A stretch of 64,000 bases of DNA from Derxia lacustris (GTDB lineage Bacteria; Pseudomonadota; Gammaproteobacteria; Burkholderiales; Burkholderiaceae_E). The DNA lies in NCBI RefSeq assembly GCF_002105195.1, contig NZ_MUHU01000026.1, positions 62,001-126,000 of the forward strand. The letters are read 5' to 3'. The position numbers and the translations under genes are program-made. The notes beneath the pieces are model-generated. The model saw only the letters and a list, made by a program, of their open reading frames with translations. It did not search any database and was not told the origin of the DNA. This document shows, one piece after another, positions 25,166 to 34,203 of the stretch; the stretch's first letter is position 1, and every line of letters begins with the position of its first letter.

Positions 25166-25990
25166 ATGCTGCATCTGTTGAGCAATTGGTATCCCGAAGA
25201 CGATCCGATTACCCGCGAGCAGGCCGAAATGCTGGCGCTGATGCTCGATGGACTTTTGACCGAAAAGGCGCTCGAAGGCTTTCTGATCGTGTGTTCGCGG
25301 CTGGTCGACGATTTCGGTCGTCATCGCACCGAAGATTTGGCCAATATCTTCCGCACCGATTCGCCGCAAGGGCGATTGGCGCTGTTGCGCAGCCTGGAGC
25401 ATGTCAACGATTGGATCGGCGGATTTGCGGCTTATGAGCGGCGATATCCGGTCACGATCAATCCGTCGAATCCGGCCTTTCCGCAATTGCGGATCATGGG
25501 TATCGAAACCTTCGAGCCGCGTCTTTATCGGCTGCTCGATTCGCGCGCGCTGGTCTATGGCTCGGAAGAAAGCATCGCTGCACATATCCGCAGAACCGGG
25601 CGACTGCCGCCGGTGCCGGTGCAGGCCGAGCCGGTATTGCGCGCCAAGCCGCTGTATCACTGGTGTTCTTCTGGCAAATGGCCAAGTCCCCACGCATCGC
25701 GCGAGGCATTGCAGATATTGCCCGACTGGAGCAATTGCCTGCTGCGCGCCAGCATTCCCACGGCCAATATCGAGAATTCGGCCTTCGTGGCTTTCAATGG
25801 CGACAAGGACCCGAGCGCTGAGGGCTGGAAGTTCTACAATTATTTCTTCGAGCCGCTGGCCCAGGATCATCCGCCATTGCGCGGCGGCGGTCCGCAGATT
25901 GGGCTGGATGGCGCGCCGCCGGTGGAGCTGCTTGAGGAATGGGATGAGGCGACGCAGGAATGGCGGATTGTCTGGTCGGCGGCTGGATAA
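25166..25990 (+). CDS. Hypothetical protein (274 aa)
   Basis: ATG 25166 has a GAGGAGG site at good distance; an in-frame ATG at 25142 would overlap that site. It is a soluble protein with no signal peptide or membrane helix. The N-terminal half is helical and Leu-rich (ITREQAEMLALMLDGLLTEKALEGFLIVCSRLV), and the C-terminal half is aromatic and Pro-rich (WKFYNYFFEPLAQDHPP, EEWDEATQEWRIVW). Notable are two Trp/Cys motifs (YHWCSSGKW, DWSNCLL). I do not recognise a family, and the neighbours give no hint. Confidence 0.65.
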   Translation: MLHLLSNWYPEDDPITREQAEMLALMLDGLLTEKALEGFLIVCSRLVDDFGRHRTEDLANIFRTDSPQGRLALLRSLEHVNDWIGGFAAYERRYPVTINPSNPAFPQLRIMGIETFEPRLYRLLDSRALVYGSEESIAAHIRRTGRLPPVPVQAEPVLRAKPLYHWCSSGKWPSPHASREALQILPDWSNCLLRASIPTANIENSAFVAFNGDKDPSAEGWKFYNYFFEPLAQDHPPLRGGGPQIGLDGAPPVELLEEWDEATQEWRIVWSAAG

Positions 25991-26062
25991 ATCTGGCTGG
26001 CTTTGGCGGGTTTTGCGGCAATATCAGATCATTCTTGTTTTTCACAATATCCAATCCTTCCC

Positions 26063-26695
26063 ATGCAATTCACCGGCACCCTCAAATCCTGGAACGACAA
26101 GCGTGGTTTTGGTCTGATCGAAACTCACCCCGCCGGTCCGGAAATCTTTGTGCACATCTCGGCATTTGCCGGGCTGGGCAGCCGGCCGCGTGAAGGACTC
26201 AGGCTGGCATTCGAGGTGGAGATTTCGCCGCAAGGGCGCAAGCAGGCGTGCCGGCTGAAATTGCTGCACGCCACTCCACCGGCCAAGCCGCAGCGGGTTG
26301 AATCGGCCGCGCCGTGGAGCTGGCCATCGACGCTCGCCATTCCGGCATTTGCGCTGATCTATGCGATTGCGGCGCTCAAATGGGCTGTGAGTTGGCAGCC
26401 CGGTGTCGGCTATATCGTGGCCAGCGTGGTTTGCTATTGCTTTTATTCGACCGACAAATCGATTGCCATCGACAATGCCGAACGCGGCGGGCGCACTTCG
26501 CGCATTCCGGAAAGCACGCTGCATTTCCTCGCGCTGATCGGCGGCTGGCCCGGGGCAATTCTTGCTCAGCAATGGTTGCGGCACAAATCGCGCAAGCAGC
26601 CATTTCGGTCGATTTTCTGGCTGACGGTGGTCGCCAATGTCGCGGCATTCATTGCGCTGGCAATCTTTCTGCGCAATTGGGCCTGGCGCTGGTAA
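26063..26695 (+). CDS. Cold-shock-domain/DUF1294 membrane protein
   Basis: The product is 210 residues. The N-terminal 70 residues are a cold-shock (OB-fold) domain: TGTLKSWNDKRGFGLIE and EIFVHISAF correspond to the RNP1 and RNP2 nucleic-acid-binding motifs. After a Pro-rich linker come membrane segments (TLAIPAFALIYAIAALKW, GYIVASVVCYCFYSTDKSIAI, and a C-terminal FWLTVVANVAAFIALAIFL) forming a DUF1294 domain with its typical DKSIAIDNAERGGRTSRIPESTLH core. The fusion is well known in proteobacteria; its function is not established. It starts at ATG 26063. Confidence 0.87.
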   Translation: MQFTGTLKSWNDKRGFGLIETHPAGPEIFVHISAFAGLGSRPREGLRLAFEVEISPQGRKQACRLKLLHATPPAKPQRVESAAPWSWPSTLAIPAFALIYAIAALKWAVSWQPGVGYIVASVVCYCFYSTDKSIAIDNAERGGRTSRIPESTLHFLALIGGWPGAILAQQWLRHKSRKQPFRSIFWLTVVANVAAFIALAIFLRNWAWRW

Positions 26696-26756
26696 TCCCG
26701 ATGCTGCCGGCAGTGCATAATCGCCCGCTCATATCAAGCGAATGAAAGGGAATGCC

Positions 26757-27083
26757 ATGGGAGTCGAGATCGAAATCATCACGCCGGGCGACGGCGTGCG
26801 TTTTCCGGCCAAGGGTCAGACGGTGGTGGTGCATTACACCGGCACGCTCGAAGACGGCAGCAAATTCGACAGCTCGCGCGATCGCGCGTCGCCGTTCGAG
26901 TTCGTGATTGGCCAGGGTCAGGTGATTCGCGGCTGGGATGAGGGCGTGGCCAAGCTGTCGGTGGGTACGCGCGCCAAGCTCACCTGCTCGCACGACTTTG
27001 CTTATGGCGAGCGCGGCTATCCGGGCGTGATTCCGCCCAAGGCCACGCTGATCTTCGATGTGGAATTGCTCGGTCTGAAATAA
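26757..27083 (+). CDS. FKBP-type peptidyl-prolyl cis-trans isomerase
   Basis: The product is 108 residues, the size of minimal FKBP12-like enzymes. It has the consecutive family elements [40 protein letters not shown] and [23 protein letters not shown], including the aromatic residues of the FK506/proline pocket (Tyr, Phe, Trp, Tyr). There is no signal peptide, so it is cytoplasmic. AAGGGA lies just before ATG 26757, which is preferred to the ATG at 26742. It is convergent with the TolC-like gene. Confidence 0.95.
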   Translation: MGVEIEIITPGDGVRFPAKGQTVVVHYTGTLEDGSKFDSSRDRASPFEFVIGQGQVIRGWDEGVAKLSVGTRAKLTCSHDFAYGERGYPGVIPPKATLIFDVELLGLK

Positions 27084-27124
27084 GCAGAAAGAAGCAGGGC
27101 AGCCGGCGGTGCAATGCCGCCGGT

Positions 27125-28525
27125 TCAGCGCAGCGCGAGCAGGCCGGTGCCGAGCGCGCGCAGGCGCAACTGGGCGGCATAGCTGTCGTACAGGGCATTG
27201 AGATAGGCGGCGTGCAGCGCGGCGTGATCGCCTTCGGCGCTCATCACGTCGAACAGCGAGCGGCGACCGAGTTCAGCCCATTGCTGGAAGGTGGCGGTGC
27301 GCACTTCATCGCTGGCGCGCAGCACGTCGGCATAGGCGCGCGCGCGCTCGCGGGCGGCGGCGGCGCTGTCGGCCAGATCGAGCAGCTGGGTTTCGCGCGC
27401 GGCCAGGGCGTCGTTGGCGCGTTCTTCGGCGGCGCGCGCGCGTTCGAGCGCGGCGCTGCGGGCGGCGGCATCGGCGCGGCCGTTGAACAGGGTGACGCTC
27501 ATCTGCACGCCGGCGGTCCAGGAGCCGGCGGCGAGTTCGCCGTTGCGGCCGAGGCTGCGGCCGGCGACGAGGCCGATCTGCGGCTGCTGGCCGGCGGCGA
27601 CGGCGTCGGCATAGCGCTCGCTGGCGGCGGCCTGGGCGCGCAGCTGGCGCTGGTCGCGCGCATTGCGGGCCAGGCGCGGCAGTTCGTCGGGCGCGATCGG
27701 GTTGGCGAAGGCGGGCGCGATGTCTTCGGCCGGCGCGAGGTCGTCGCCGATGAAGCGGCGCAGCCGGGTTTCGGTCTGGCGCAGCGCGGCGAGGGCGGCG
27801 TCGCGGCCGATCTCGGCTTGCAGCTGCGACTTGCGCGCCTGCACCAGCTCGCTGGCGCGGCCGCGGTCGAGCGCGACGATCTGGGCGATGCGCGCGGCGA
27901 TGTCGGCGAGCCGGTCGGCGTACTGGCGCTGCACATCGAGCTGGGCGCGCGCGCGGTTGCGTTCGAGCGCGAGGTTGACGGCTTCGAGCGCGACGGCTTC
28001 GCGGGTGGCGTCGGCGCCGAGTTCGGCCGCGTCGGCGAGCCGGCGGCGCCAGTCTTCGAGCGCGCGCTGGCGGCCGAAATCGACCAGCGGCAGGCTGGCG
28101 CTGAGCCCGGCCGACACTTGCCGGCCGTTGCCGAGCCAGGGCGTGTCGGCGCCGGCAAAGGCGGCGCGGGCGCTGGCGTCGATGCGCGGATAGCGCGCGC
28201 CGGCGGCTTCGTCCGCATCGCCCTTGCTGGCGCTGGCGTCGTGCTCGCTGGCGGCGACCAGGGCGCTGCGATTGGCGGCGAGCGTTGCCAGCGCTTGCAG
28301 CCGCGCCTCGGCGCCGCGCGCGTCGGTGGGCGCGAGCAGCACCGGCTTGACGGCGGTGGCGCCGAGCGCGGCAAGCCGGTCGGCCGGCGCCAGCGCCAGA
28401 TCGAGCGGCGCGGCCTGCACCGGCAGCGCGGCCAGCACGGCAATGCCGAGCGCCAGCAGCTCGCGCCAGAAGCCGCCGCGCGCGGGCGCTGCGCCGTCGC
28501 CGCCGGTCAGCGGTTCATCGTTCAC
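27125..28525 (-). CDS. TolC-family outer membrane channel of the T1SS
   Basis: The product is 466 residues. It starts with GTG 28525, preceded by GGGAGG, and overlaps the HlyD gene end by 11 bases. A signal-type segment (LLALGIAVLAALPVQAAP) precedes long Ala/Arg/Glu-rich helices in two pseudo-repeats, as in TolC. Landmarks are RYPRIDASARAAF, GLSASLPLVDFGRQRA, QQPQIGLVAGRSLGRNGE, GVQMSVTLFNGR and a final LRASDEVRTATFQQWAELGRR. It would form the outer membrane exit duct for the exporter/adaptor pair encoded just upstream. It is the last gene of a four-gene operon. Confidence 0.9.
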   Translation of the reverse strand: MNDEPLTGGDGAAPARGGFWRELLALGIAVLAALPVQAAPLDLALAPADRLAALGATAVKPVLLAPTDARGAEARLQALATLAANRSALVAASEHDASASKGDADEAAGARYPRIDASARAAFAGADTPWLGNGRQVSAGLSASLPLVDFGRQRALEDWRRRLADAAELGADATREAVALEAVNLALERNRARAQLDVQRQYADRLADIAARIAQIVALDRGRASELVQARKSQLQAEIGRDAALAALRQTETRLRRFIGDDLAPAEDIAPAFANPIAPDELPRLARNARDQRQLRAQAAASERYADAVAAGQQPQIGLVAGRSLGRNGELAAGSWTAGVQMSVTLFNGRADAAARSAALERARAAEERANDALAARETQLLDLADSAAAARERARAYADVLRASDEVRTATFQQWAELGRRSLFDVMSAEGDHAALHAAYLNALYDSYAAQLRLRALGTGLLALR

Positions 28526-29735
28526 GGAAGGCCTCCCTCGACTTGAGCACCGGCTTGAGCAGGTAGTCCATCAGCGTGCGGTCGCCGGTGCGGATCTCGA
28601 CCGTGGCGGTCATGCCGGGCACGACCGGCAGCGGCTCGCCGTGGGCCGCGAGCGTGGAGGCGTCGGCGCTGACGATGACGCGGAACCAGCCGCCGTCGGG
28701 CTGGGGCGGCGCGCGCTCGTCGCTGAGCGCGTCGGGGCTGATGTACTCCACGCGCCCGCTCAGGCCGCCGTGGCTGTAGTAGTCGTAGGCGCTGAGCTTG
28801 ATCTGCGCCGGCAGGCCGACGCGCAGAAAGCCGAGGTCGGCCGGCTTGACGCGCGCCTCGATCTTCAGCCGCTCGCCGACCGGCAGGATGTCCATCACCG
28901 GCGCGCCGGCGCCGACCACGCCGCCGCGCGTGGCGATGCGGATGTTCTTGACGATGCCGCGCACCGGCGACAGCAGCGTGCCGCGCTCCAGCACGTCGCG
29001 CCGCGTGATCTGCTGCTCATTGCTGGCGGCGAGGTCGGCGGCGAGCCGGGCGCGCTCGGCGGCGGCGTCCTGGCGGAAGCGGTTCTGGCGCTCGGCGATC
29101 TGCATCTCGGCATCGTTGGCGGCGCGGCGCAGGCGGATGACTTCCATCTCGCTTTGCAGGCCGCGCGCGGCCAGGTTCTCGGCCAGCGCCAGTTCGCGCC
29201 GGGCCAGTTCGAGGCTGGCGCGGCTGCCGGCCAGCGCCTCGTCGAGCGCGCGGCGGCGCGCGGCGAGGGTGGCGGCTTCGTCGCGGCGCAGGTCGGGGCG
29301 CTCGGCCAGCTCGGCCGGCCAGACCGGCGCGCCGCCGCGCAGTTCGGCATCGAGCCGGGCCAGGCTGGCGCGCAGCGCGAGCTGATGCGCGCGGCCTTCG
29401 TTGCTCTGGGCGGCGGCGCGCGTCGGGTCGAGCCGCGCGACCGGCTGGCCGGCCTGCACCAGCTCGCCGTCGCGCACCAGCAGTTCGGCGAGCAGGCCGC
29501 CTTCGAGGCTGGCGACCAGCTGTTCGCGGCCGTCGGGCACGACGCGGCCCTCGGCCTTGGTGATTTCATCGACGCGCGCGACGCAGGCCCAGCCGAGCGC
29601 GGCGGCGATGAGCAGCGCCATCAGCCAGAGCGCGGCATCGGCGCGCGGCGTGCGCTCGGCGATCCGGGCGTCGCGCAGGCCGTCGAGAAAGCGCGCGTCG
29701 CCGGGATGGAAGCGGCCGGTGGCGGAGCGGCTCAT
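28515..29735 (-). CDS. HlyD-family type I secretion periplasmic adaptor
   Basis: The product is 406 residues. A short cytoplasmic N-terminus and one membrane helix (LWLMALLIAAALGWACVARV) precede the lipoyl half-motif KAEGRVVPDGREQLVASLEGGLLAELLVRDG, a long coiled-coil hairpin rich in Arg/Glu/Ala, the second lipoyl half (LLSPVRGIVKNIRIATRGGVVGAGAPVMDILP) and the beta-barrel (GLPAQIKLSAYDYYSHGGLSGRV). These are the parts of HlyD/LapC adaptors. The start overlaps the exporter stop by 4 bases (ATGA) and the end overlaps the TolC-like gene. Confidence 0.95.
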   Translation of the reverse strand: MSRSATGRFHPGDARFLDGLRDARIAERTPRADAALWLMALLIAAALGWACVARVDEITKAEGRVVPDGREQLVASLEGGLLAELLVRDGELVQAGQPVARLDPTRAAAQSNEGRAHQLALRASLARLDAELRGGAPVWPAELAERPDLRRDEAATLAARRRALDEALAGSRASLELARRELALAENLAARGLQSEMEVIRLRRAANDAEMQIAERQNRFRQDAAAERARLAADLAASNEQQITRRDVLERGTLLSPVRGIVKNIRIATRGGVVGAGAPVMDILPVGERLKIEARVKPADLGFLRVGLPAQIKLSAYDYYSHGGLSGRVEYISPDALSDERAPPQPDGGWFRVIVSADASTLAAHGEPLPVVPGMTATVEIRTGDRTLMDYLLKPVLKSREAFRER

Positions 29736-32113
29736 GCGGCGCTCGCTTCGGCCGGGCGGGCTGGCGCGGCGTCGGGCATCGAGGCCGGGCTGGCCGGTGC
29801 GGCCGCAGCCGGCGCCGCCTGCCCCTGCAACGCCGCCAGCACCTGCGCCTTGCTGCCGTCGAGGATCACCTTGCCGGCCTCCATCACCACGATGCGGTCG
29901 ACGATGGCGAGCAGCGCCGGCCGGTGCGTGACCACCACCAGCGTGCGGCCGGCCACCGTCGCGCCCAGCTGGCGGATGAAGTCGGCCTCGGCCTGCGCAT
30001 CCATCGAGCTGGTCGGCTCGTCCATCAGCAGCAGGCGCGGCTCGGTGACCAGACAGCGCGCCAGCGCCACCAGCTGGCGCTGGCCGCCCGACAGCAGCGT
30101 GCCCATCTCGCCCACCGGCAAGTCCCAGCCCAGCGGATGAGCGGCGGCGATGCGGTCGAGGCCGATCTGCGCCGCCACGCGCTGAAAGTGCTCGGCATCG
30201 ATCTGCGGCCGGCCCATGAACACGTTCTCGCGCAGCGTGCCGTGAAACAGCCGCGGCTCCTGCGCGACAAAGCCGGTCTGGGCGCGGAAATCGGCCGGGT
30301 CGATCTGGCGCAGATCGAGCCCGTCGACCAGCACCGTGCCGTCGCTGGGCTGGTACAGCCCCGCCAGCAGCCGCAGCAGCGTCGACTTGCCGCTGCCGAT
30401 CTTGCCCAGGATGGCGACCCGCTCGCCGGCAGAAATGTTGAGCGTCACGCCCTTGAGCACCAGCGGCGCCGGCGTGCTGGCGGCCGCCGGCGCCGCGCCG
30501 CCCGGCACGCCGAGCCCGGCCATGCCGCCGGCCGCCGCGCCCGCATGGCCGCCGCCGCGCCGCGCCGGATAGCGAAAGCTCGCCTCCTTCAGCGCGAGGT
30601 CGCCGCGTATCTCAGGCCGCGCCAGATAAGTGCGGTCGGCGTGGCGCTCGGTCGGCAGCCCCATCAGCTGATCGAGCATCAGCAGCGCCGCCTTCGCGCC
30701 CTGATAGCGCGTGGCCAGCGCCACCACGCCGCCGAGCGGCGCGATCGCCCGGCCGCCAAACATCACCGCGCCGATCAGCGCGCCGCCGGTGATCGTGCCG
30801 TCATGGATCAGATGCACGCCCCAGACCAGCATCGCCAGCGTCACCAGCTGCTGCGACATGCCGGCGATGTTGTTGGCCCAACTCGACAGCGCCCGCGTGC
30901 CCAGCGCCGATTGCGCCGCCGCCGCATTGGCCGCCTCGTAGCGCTTGAGGAAATGGCCTTGCGCGCCGGCCGCGCGCACTTCCTCCAGCCCCTCGACCGC
31001 CTCGATCAGCACGCCGTGCAGCGCCGCCTGCTCGATCTGGTTGGCGCGCATGTGGCGCTTGAGCAGGTGCTGGCTGATCCAGCACAGCCCGCCCACCAGC
31101 GGCACGCTCACCACCAGCACCCAGGCCAGCGGCCCGGCGATCAGCCAGGTCACGGCGATGAACAGCGCCACGAAGGGCAGATCGCTCAGCGCCGCCAGCG
31201 TGGCCGAGGCGGAAAAGTCGCGCACGGTCTCGATCTGCGCCACCTGATGCGCAAAGGCGCCGGCCGACTCGGGCCGGTGCTCAAGCCGGATGCCCAGCGT
31301 CTGCCGGAAGATCAGGCTGCCGAGCGCCAGGTCGGCCTTCTTGCCGGCATGGTCGATCAGATGGCTGCGCAGCTGGCGCGCCGCCAGATCGAAGCCGGTG
31401 GCCAGCAGCGCGCCGCCGGCCAGCGCATACAGCGTGATGAAGGCCTGATGCGGAATCACCCGGTCGTAGACCACCGAGGTGAAGAAGCCGCTGACCAGCG
31501 TGAGCACATTGACGATCAGCGCCGCCAGCATCGCCGAGCGGTAATAGGGCCAGTAGCGCCCAAGCGTGCCCCAGAGCCAGTGCTGGCCCGGCGCGAGCAG
31601 GGCCGCGTCGCCGCTGCCGTGGGCGCGCTGGCCGGTGGCGCGCTGGCCGGTGGCGCGCGGCGTGGCGAGCAGGGCGCTGCCGGCGTAGTCGCGCAGCAGT
31701 TCGGCTTCGGTGGCGATGCGGGCAAGGCCGCTCGCGGGCAGCACGATCTCGAAATCGGCGCCGTGGCGGGCGCTGGCGATCAGCACCTCGCCATTGCGCA
31801 TGAACAGCGCCGCCGGCAGCAGCAGCGTGAGGATGTCGCCCGGCGCGCGCTGCACCAGCCCGGCGTTGAAGCCGGCATTGCGCAGCGCGGCCAGCGCCTG
31901 CGCCGGCGCGAGCCGGTCGTCCACAGCGATGCCGTCGAGCAGCGCGGCGCTGCTGCGTTCCAGGCCGTGATGGCGGCAGAGCCAGTGCAGCGCGGCGAGC
32001 AAGGGGTCGGCGGCGGTGGTGGCGCCGGGCGCGGCGGCGGCGGTCGGGCCGGGCGGCGGCGCGGCCTCGGCGGCCTCGCCCAGCGCCACGGCTTCCGGCG
32101 CGCGCGCGTTCAT
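29732..32113 (-). CDS. Type I secretion ABC exporter, LssB/LapB type
   Basis: The product is 793 residues; the start ATG 32113 overlaps the glycosyltransferase stop by 4 bases (ATGA). The N-terminal domain of about 130 residues is a C39-peptidase-like fold (DPLLAALHWLCRHHG) that appears to lack the catalytic Cys/His pair, as in exporters that bind but do not cleave RTX cargo. Six membrane helices follow (about 190-480). The ATPase domain carries Walker A GKIGSGKST (about 566), signature LSGGQRQL (about 671), Walker B LLLMDEPT (about 694) and an H-loop THRP. A Gly/Ala/Pro-rich insertion of about 35 residues (RRGGGHAGAAAGGMAGLGV) just before the ATPase domain is unusual. This subtype exports very large adhesins in other bacteria. 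Confidence 0.93.
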   Translation of the reverse strand: MNARAPEAVALGEAAEAAPPPGPTAAAAPGATTAADPLLAALHWLCRHHGLERSSAALLDGIAVDDRLAPAQALAALRNAGFNAGLVQRAPGDILTLLLPAALFMRNGEVLIASARHGADFEIVLPASGLARIATEAELLRDYAGSALLATPRATGQRATGQRAHGSGDAALLAPGQHWLWGTLGRYWPYYRSAMLAALIVNVLTLVSGFFTSVVYDRVIPHQAFITLYALAGGALLATGFDLAARQLRSHLIDHAGKKADLALGSLIFRQTLGIRLEHRPESAGAFAHQVAQIETVRDFSASATLAALSDLPFVALFIAVTWLIAGPLAWVLVVSVPLVGGLCWISQHLLKRHMRANQIEQAALHGVLIEAVEGLEEVRAAGAQGHFLKRYEAANAAAAQSALGTRALSSWANNIAGMSQQLVTLAMLVWGVHLIHDGTITGGALIGAVMFGGRAIAPLGGVVALATRYQGAKAALLMLDQLMGLPTERHADRTYLARPEIRGDLALKEASFRYPARRGGGHAGAAAGGMAGLGVPGGAAPAAASTPAPLVLKGVTLNISAGERVAILGKIGSGKSTLLRLLAGLYQPSDGTVLVDGLDLRQIDPADFRAQTGFVAQEPRLFHGTLRENVFMGRPQIDAEHFQRVAAQIGLDRIAAAHPLGWDLPVGEMGTLLSGGQRQLVALARCLVTEPRLLLMDEPTSSMDAQAEADFIRQLGATVAGRTLVVVTHRPALLAIVDRIVVMEAGKVILDGSKAQVLAALQGQAAPAAAAPASPASMPDAAPARPAEASAA

Positions 32114-33939
32114 CCCGCCAGCCGCTCGTAGGCGGCTTCCAGCTCGCGCACGATGCCGGGGATGTCGAACAGCGGCGTGTTCATGCGCTGCTCGGCCAGA
32201 TAGCGCCGGTAGCTGGCCACGCGCGCCGGCGTGTTGCCGAGCGCGATGGCGAGCTTCTCGTAGCCGGCGGCATCGTCGGCGATCAGGTCGGGCAGGCCGA
32301 CGGCCGTGAGCAGGCTGCCGGCCATGCGCGAGATGTAGCTGCGGCCCGAGCGCGTGACCAGCGGCAGACCCATGAACAGCGCGTCGTTGGCGGTGGTGCC
32401 GGCGTTGAACGGAAAGGTGTCGAGGAACAGGTCGGCCAGCGGCAGCCGGGCCAGGTAATCGGCCGGGCCGACGCGCGGCGCAAAGATCAGCCGCGCCGGG
32501 TTCACGCCGGCGGCGGCGGCCGCGCGGTGCAGGTTGTCCTCGGCCCACAGGTTGTCGGCCAGCAGCCAGAGCACGCTGTTCGGCACGCCGGCCAATATCC
32601 GCATCCAGCTGGCAAACATCGGCTCGGTGAACTTGTAGTTGTTGTTGAACGAGCAGAACACGAAGGCGTCGTCGGGCAGGCCGGCTTGCGCGCGGGTCGG
32701 CGTCACGCCCACCTCGCGCTTGCGGTCGCTGACCTGATAGCAGTGCGGCAGATAGACCGGCTGCTCGGTCATGTAGGGCAGCAGGCTGTCGGGCATGACG
32801 TAGCGGTCGGCGATCACATGGTCCACGCCGGGCAGGGCGCTGGTGCCGGGCAGGCCCAGATAGGCGATCTGCACCGGCGCCGGCCGCAGCGCCAGGATGT
32901 CGGGCCGCGCGCCGGCGGTGAGGCCTTGCAGGTCGATCAGCACGTCGATCTCGTTGGCATGGATCACGCGCGCGGCGGTCTCGTCGTCGAGATGACCGAT
33001 CGGGACGTGATGGTCGAAGGCCTCGACCAGCCGCTTGCGCAGGCTGGTGCCGTCCTCGCGCGACCAGCAGAAGCCGTAGATCTCGAAGCGCTCGCGGTCG
33101 TGCAACTCGAACAGCTCGGGCGTGAGCAGCCCCACCGCATGCAGGCAGAAGTCGCCCGACAGATAGCCGATGCGCAACTTGCCCTCGCGGCCATCGCGGT
33201 GCGCCGGCAGCGGCGCCGGCTGGCGCACCCGCTCGGCCACAAAGCGGCTGGCGGCCAGCAGTTGCACGGCCGGATCGTCGGTACTGGCCAGCGTGGCCAG
33301 CGGCGAGGTCGCCATCAGCAGCTTGTTGGCCGACACGCCGGGCAGCTCGCGCGCGGCCGGCCAGGCGCACTGCTTCTGCCGGATGTGCACGAAATGCTGG
33401 ATCACCTTGGGCTGGTCGGGCCGGATCGCCAGGCTCACTTCCATGTAGGTCTCGGCCTCGTCGTAGCGCTTCATCTCCTCCAGCGCGCGCGCGAGGTTGT
33501 TGAGCGCATGCAGGCGCAGCTCGGTATCGGCATCGAGTTCGGGCTGGATGTCGAGCAGGTCGAGCACCGAGCGCCATTCGGCCAGGGCGGCTTCGCGCTG
33601 GCCCAGGCGTTCGAGCTGGTGGCCGAGGTTGAGATGGGCCTGGATGAAGTCGGGCTTGCTGGCCAGCGCCTCGCGATAGACCTTGGCCGCCTCGTCGCAG
33701 CGGTCGAGCGAGCCGAGCACCGTGCCCAGGTTGTAGAGCGCCACGTTGCGATAGGGCGAGTCGCCGCTGTCGAGCCAGGCGCGGTAGAGCGTGGCGGCGG
33801 CATCGAGCCGGCGCAGGCCCACCAGCTGCTGGGCCCGGTCGATCAGCTCGGTCACATTGAGATTGCCGGCGCGCAAGGCGGCGAGTGCGTTTGCCAGCAA
33901 GCCGTCGGCCGCTGCGCCGGCGAATTCGGTCCTGTCCAT
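32110..33939 (-). CDS. TPR/GT41 O-linked N-acetylglucosamine transferase-like (SPINDLY family)
   Basis: The product is 609 residues from ATG 33939, with AGGACA upstream. Residues about 10-200 contain TPR units (AALYNLGTVLGSLDRCDEAAKVYREALASKP and following). The catalytic part begins KLRIGYLSGDF near 255. His267 in DFCLHAVGLL matches the conserved active-site His region of OGT. Lys436 in FNNNYKFTEP matches the UDP-sugar-binding Lys. The donor-site motif DTFPFNAGTTANDALFMGLPLVT is intact. GT41 enzymes transfer GlcNAc or fucose to Ser/Thr of proteins; the TPRs bind protein substrates. It is the first gene of the T1SS operon, which suggests that it glycosylates the exported protein. Donor and substrate are not shown by the sequence. 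Confidence 0.92.
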   Translation of the reverse strand: MDRTEFAGAAADGLLANALAALRAGNLNVTELIDRAQQLVGLRRLDAAATLYRAWLDSGDSPYRNVALYNLGTVLGSLDRCDEAAKVYREALASKPDFIQAHLNLGHQLERLGQREAALAEWRSVLDLLDIQPELDADTELRLHALNNLARALEEMKRYDEAETYMEVSLAIRPDQPKVIQHFVHIRQKQCAWPAARELPGVSANKLLMATSPLATLASTDDPAVQLLAASRFVAERVRQPAPLPAHRDGREGKLRIGYLSGDFCLHAVGLLTPELFELHDRERFEIYGFCWSREDGTSLRKRLVEAFDHHVPIGHLDDETAARVIHANEIDVLIDLQGLTAGARPDILALRPAPVQIAYLGLPGTSALPGVDHVIADRYVMPDSLLPYMTEQPVYLPHCYQVSDRKREVGVTPTRAQAGLPDDAFVFCSFNNNYKFTEPMFASWMRILAGVPNSVLWLLADNLWAEDNLHRAAAAAGVNPARLIFAPRVGPADYLARLPLADLFLDTFPFNAGTTANDALFMGLPLVTRSGRSYISRMAGSLLTAVGLPDLIADDAAGYEKLAIALGNTPARVASYRRYLAEQRMNTPLFDIPGIVRELEAAYERLAG

Positions 33940-34203
33940 CGAGTGTCCTGTGGTCGCGTGATCTGCGTTGTCTTGGGCCGGCGCCTGCCGCAAGCGGGCG
34001 GGCAGACCGGCGAGACCGATGCTAGGGACGCGCGTCGGACGGAGTTCGATGGAGCAGCGGTACAGGCGCCGGGCTGTTTGGCGATTGCGCCCGGCGCGGC
34101 GGCAAAAGACGGAAATCGGTCACGGAAATGCCGGGCGGGCCGGCGGCTGGCCGGGCTCGGCCGCGCGGGGGGGCGGTGGCTGAGCCGGCCCCGTCTGCCC
34201 CGG

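Noticed and set aside
29732..33577. A single 1,281-codon minus-strand frame extending the ABC exporter upstream
   Set aside because: The extra 490 codons lie opposite/within the glycosyltransferase gene in another frame and have no domain. The exporter start at 32113 with ATGA overlap is normal.
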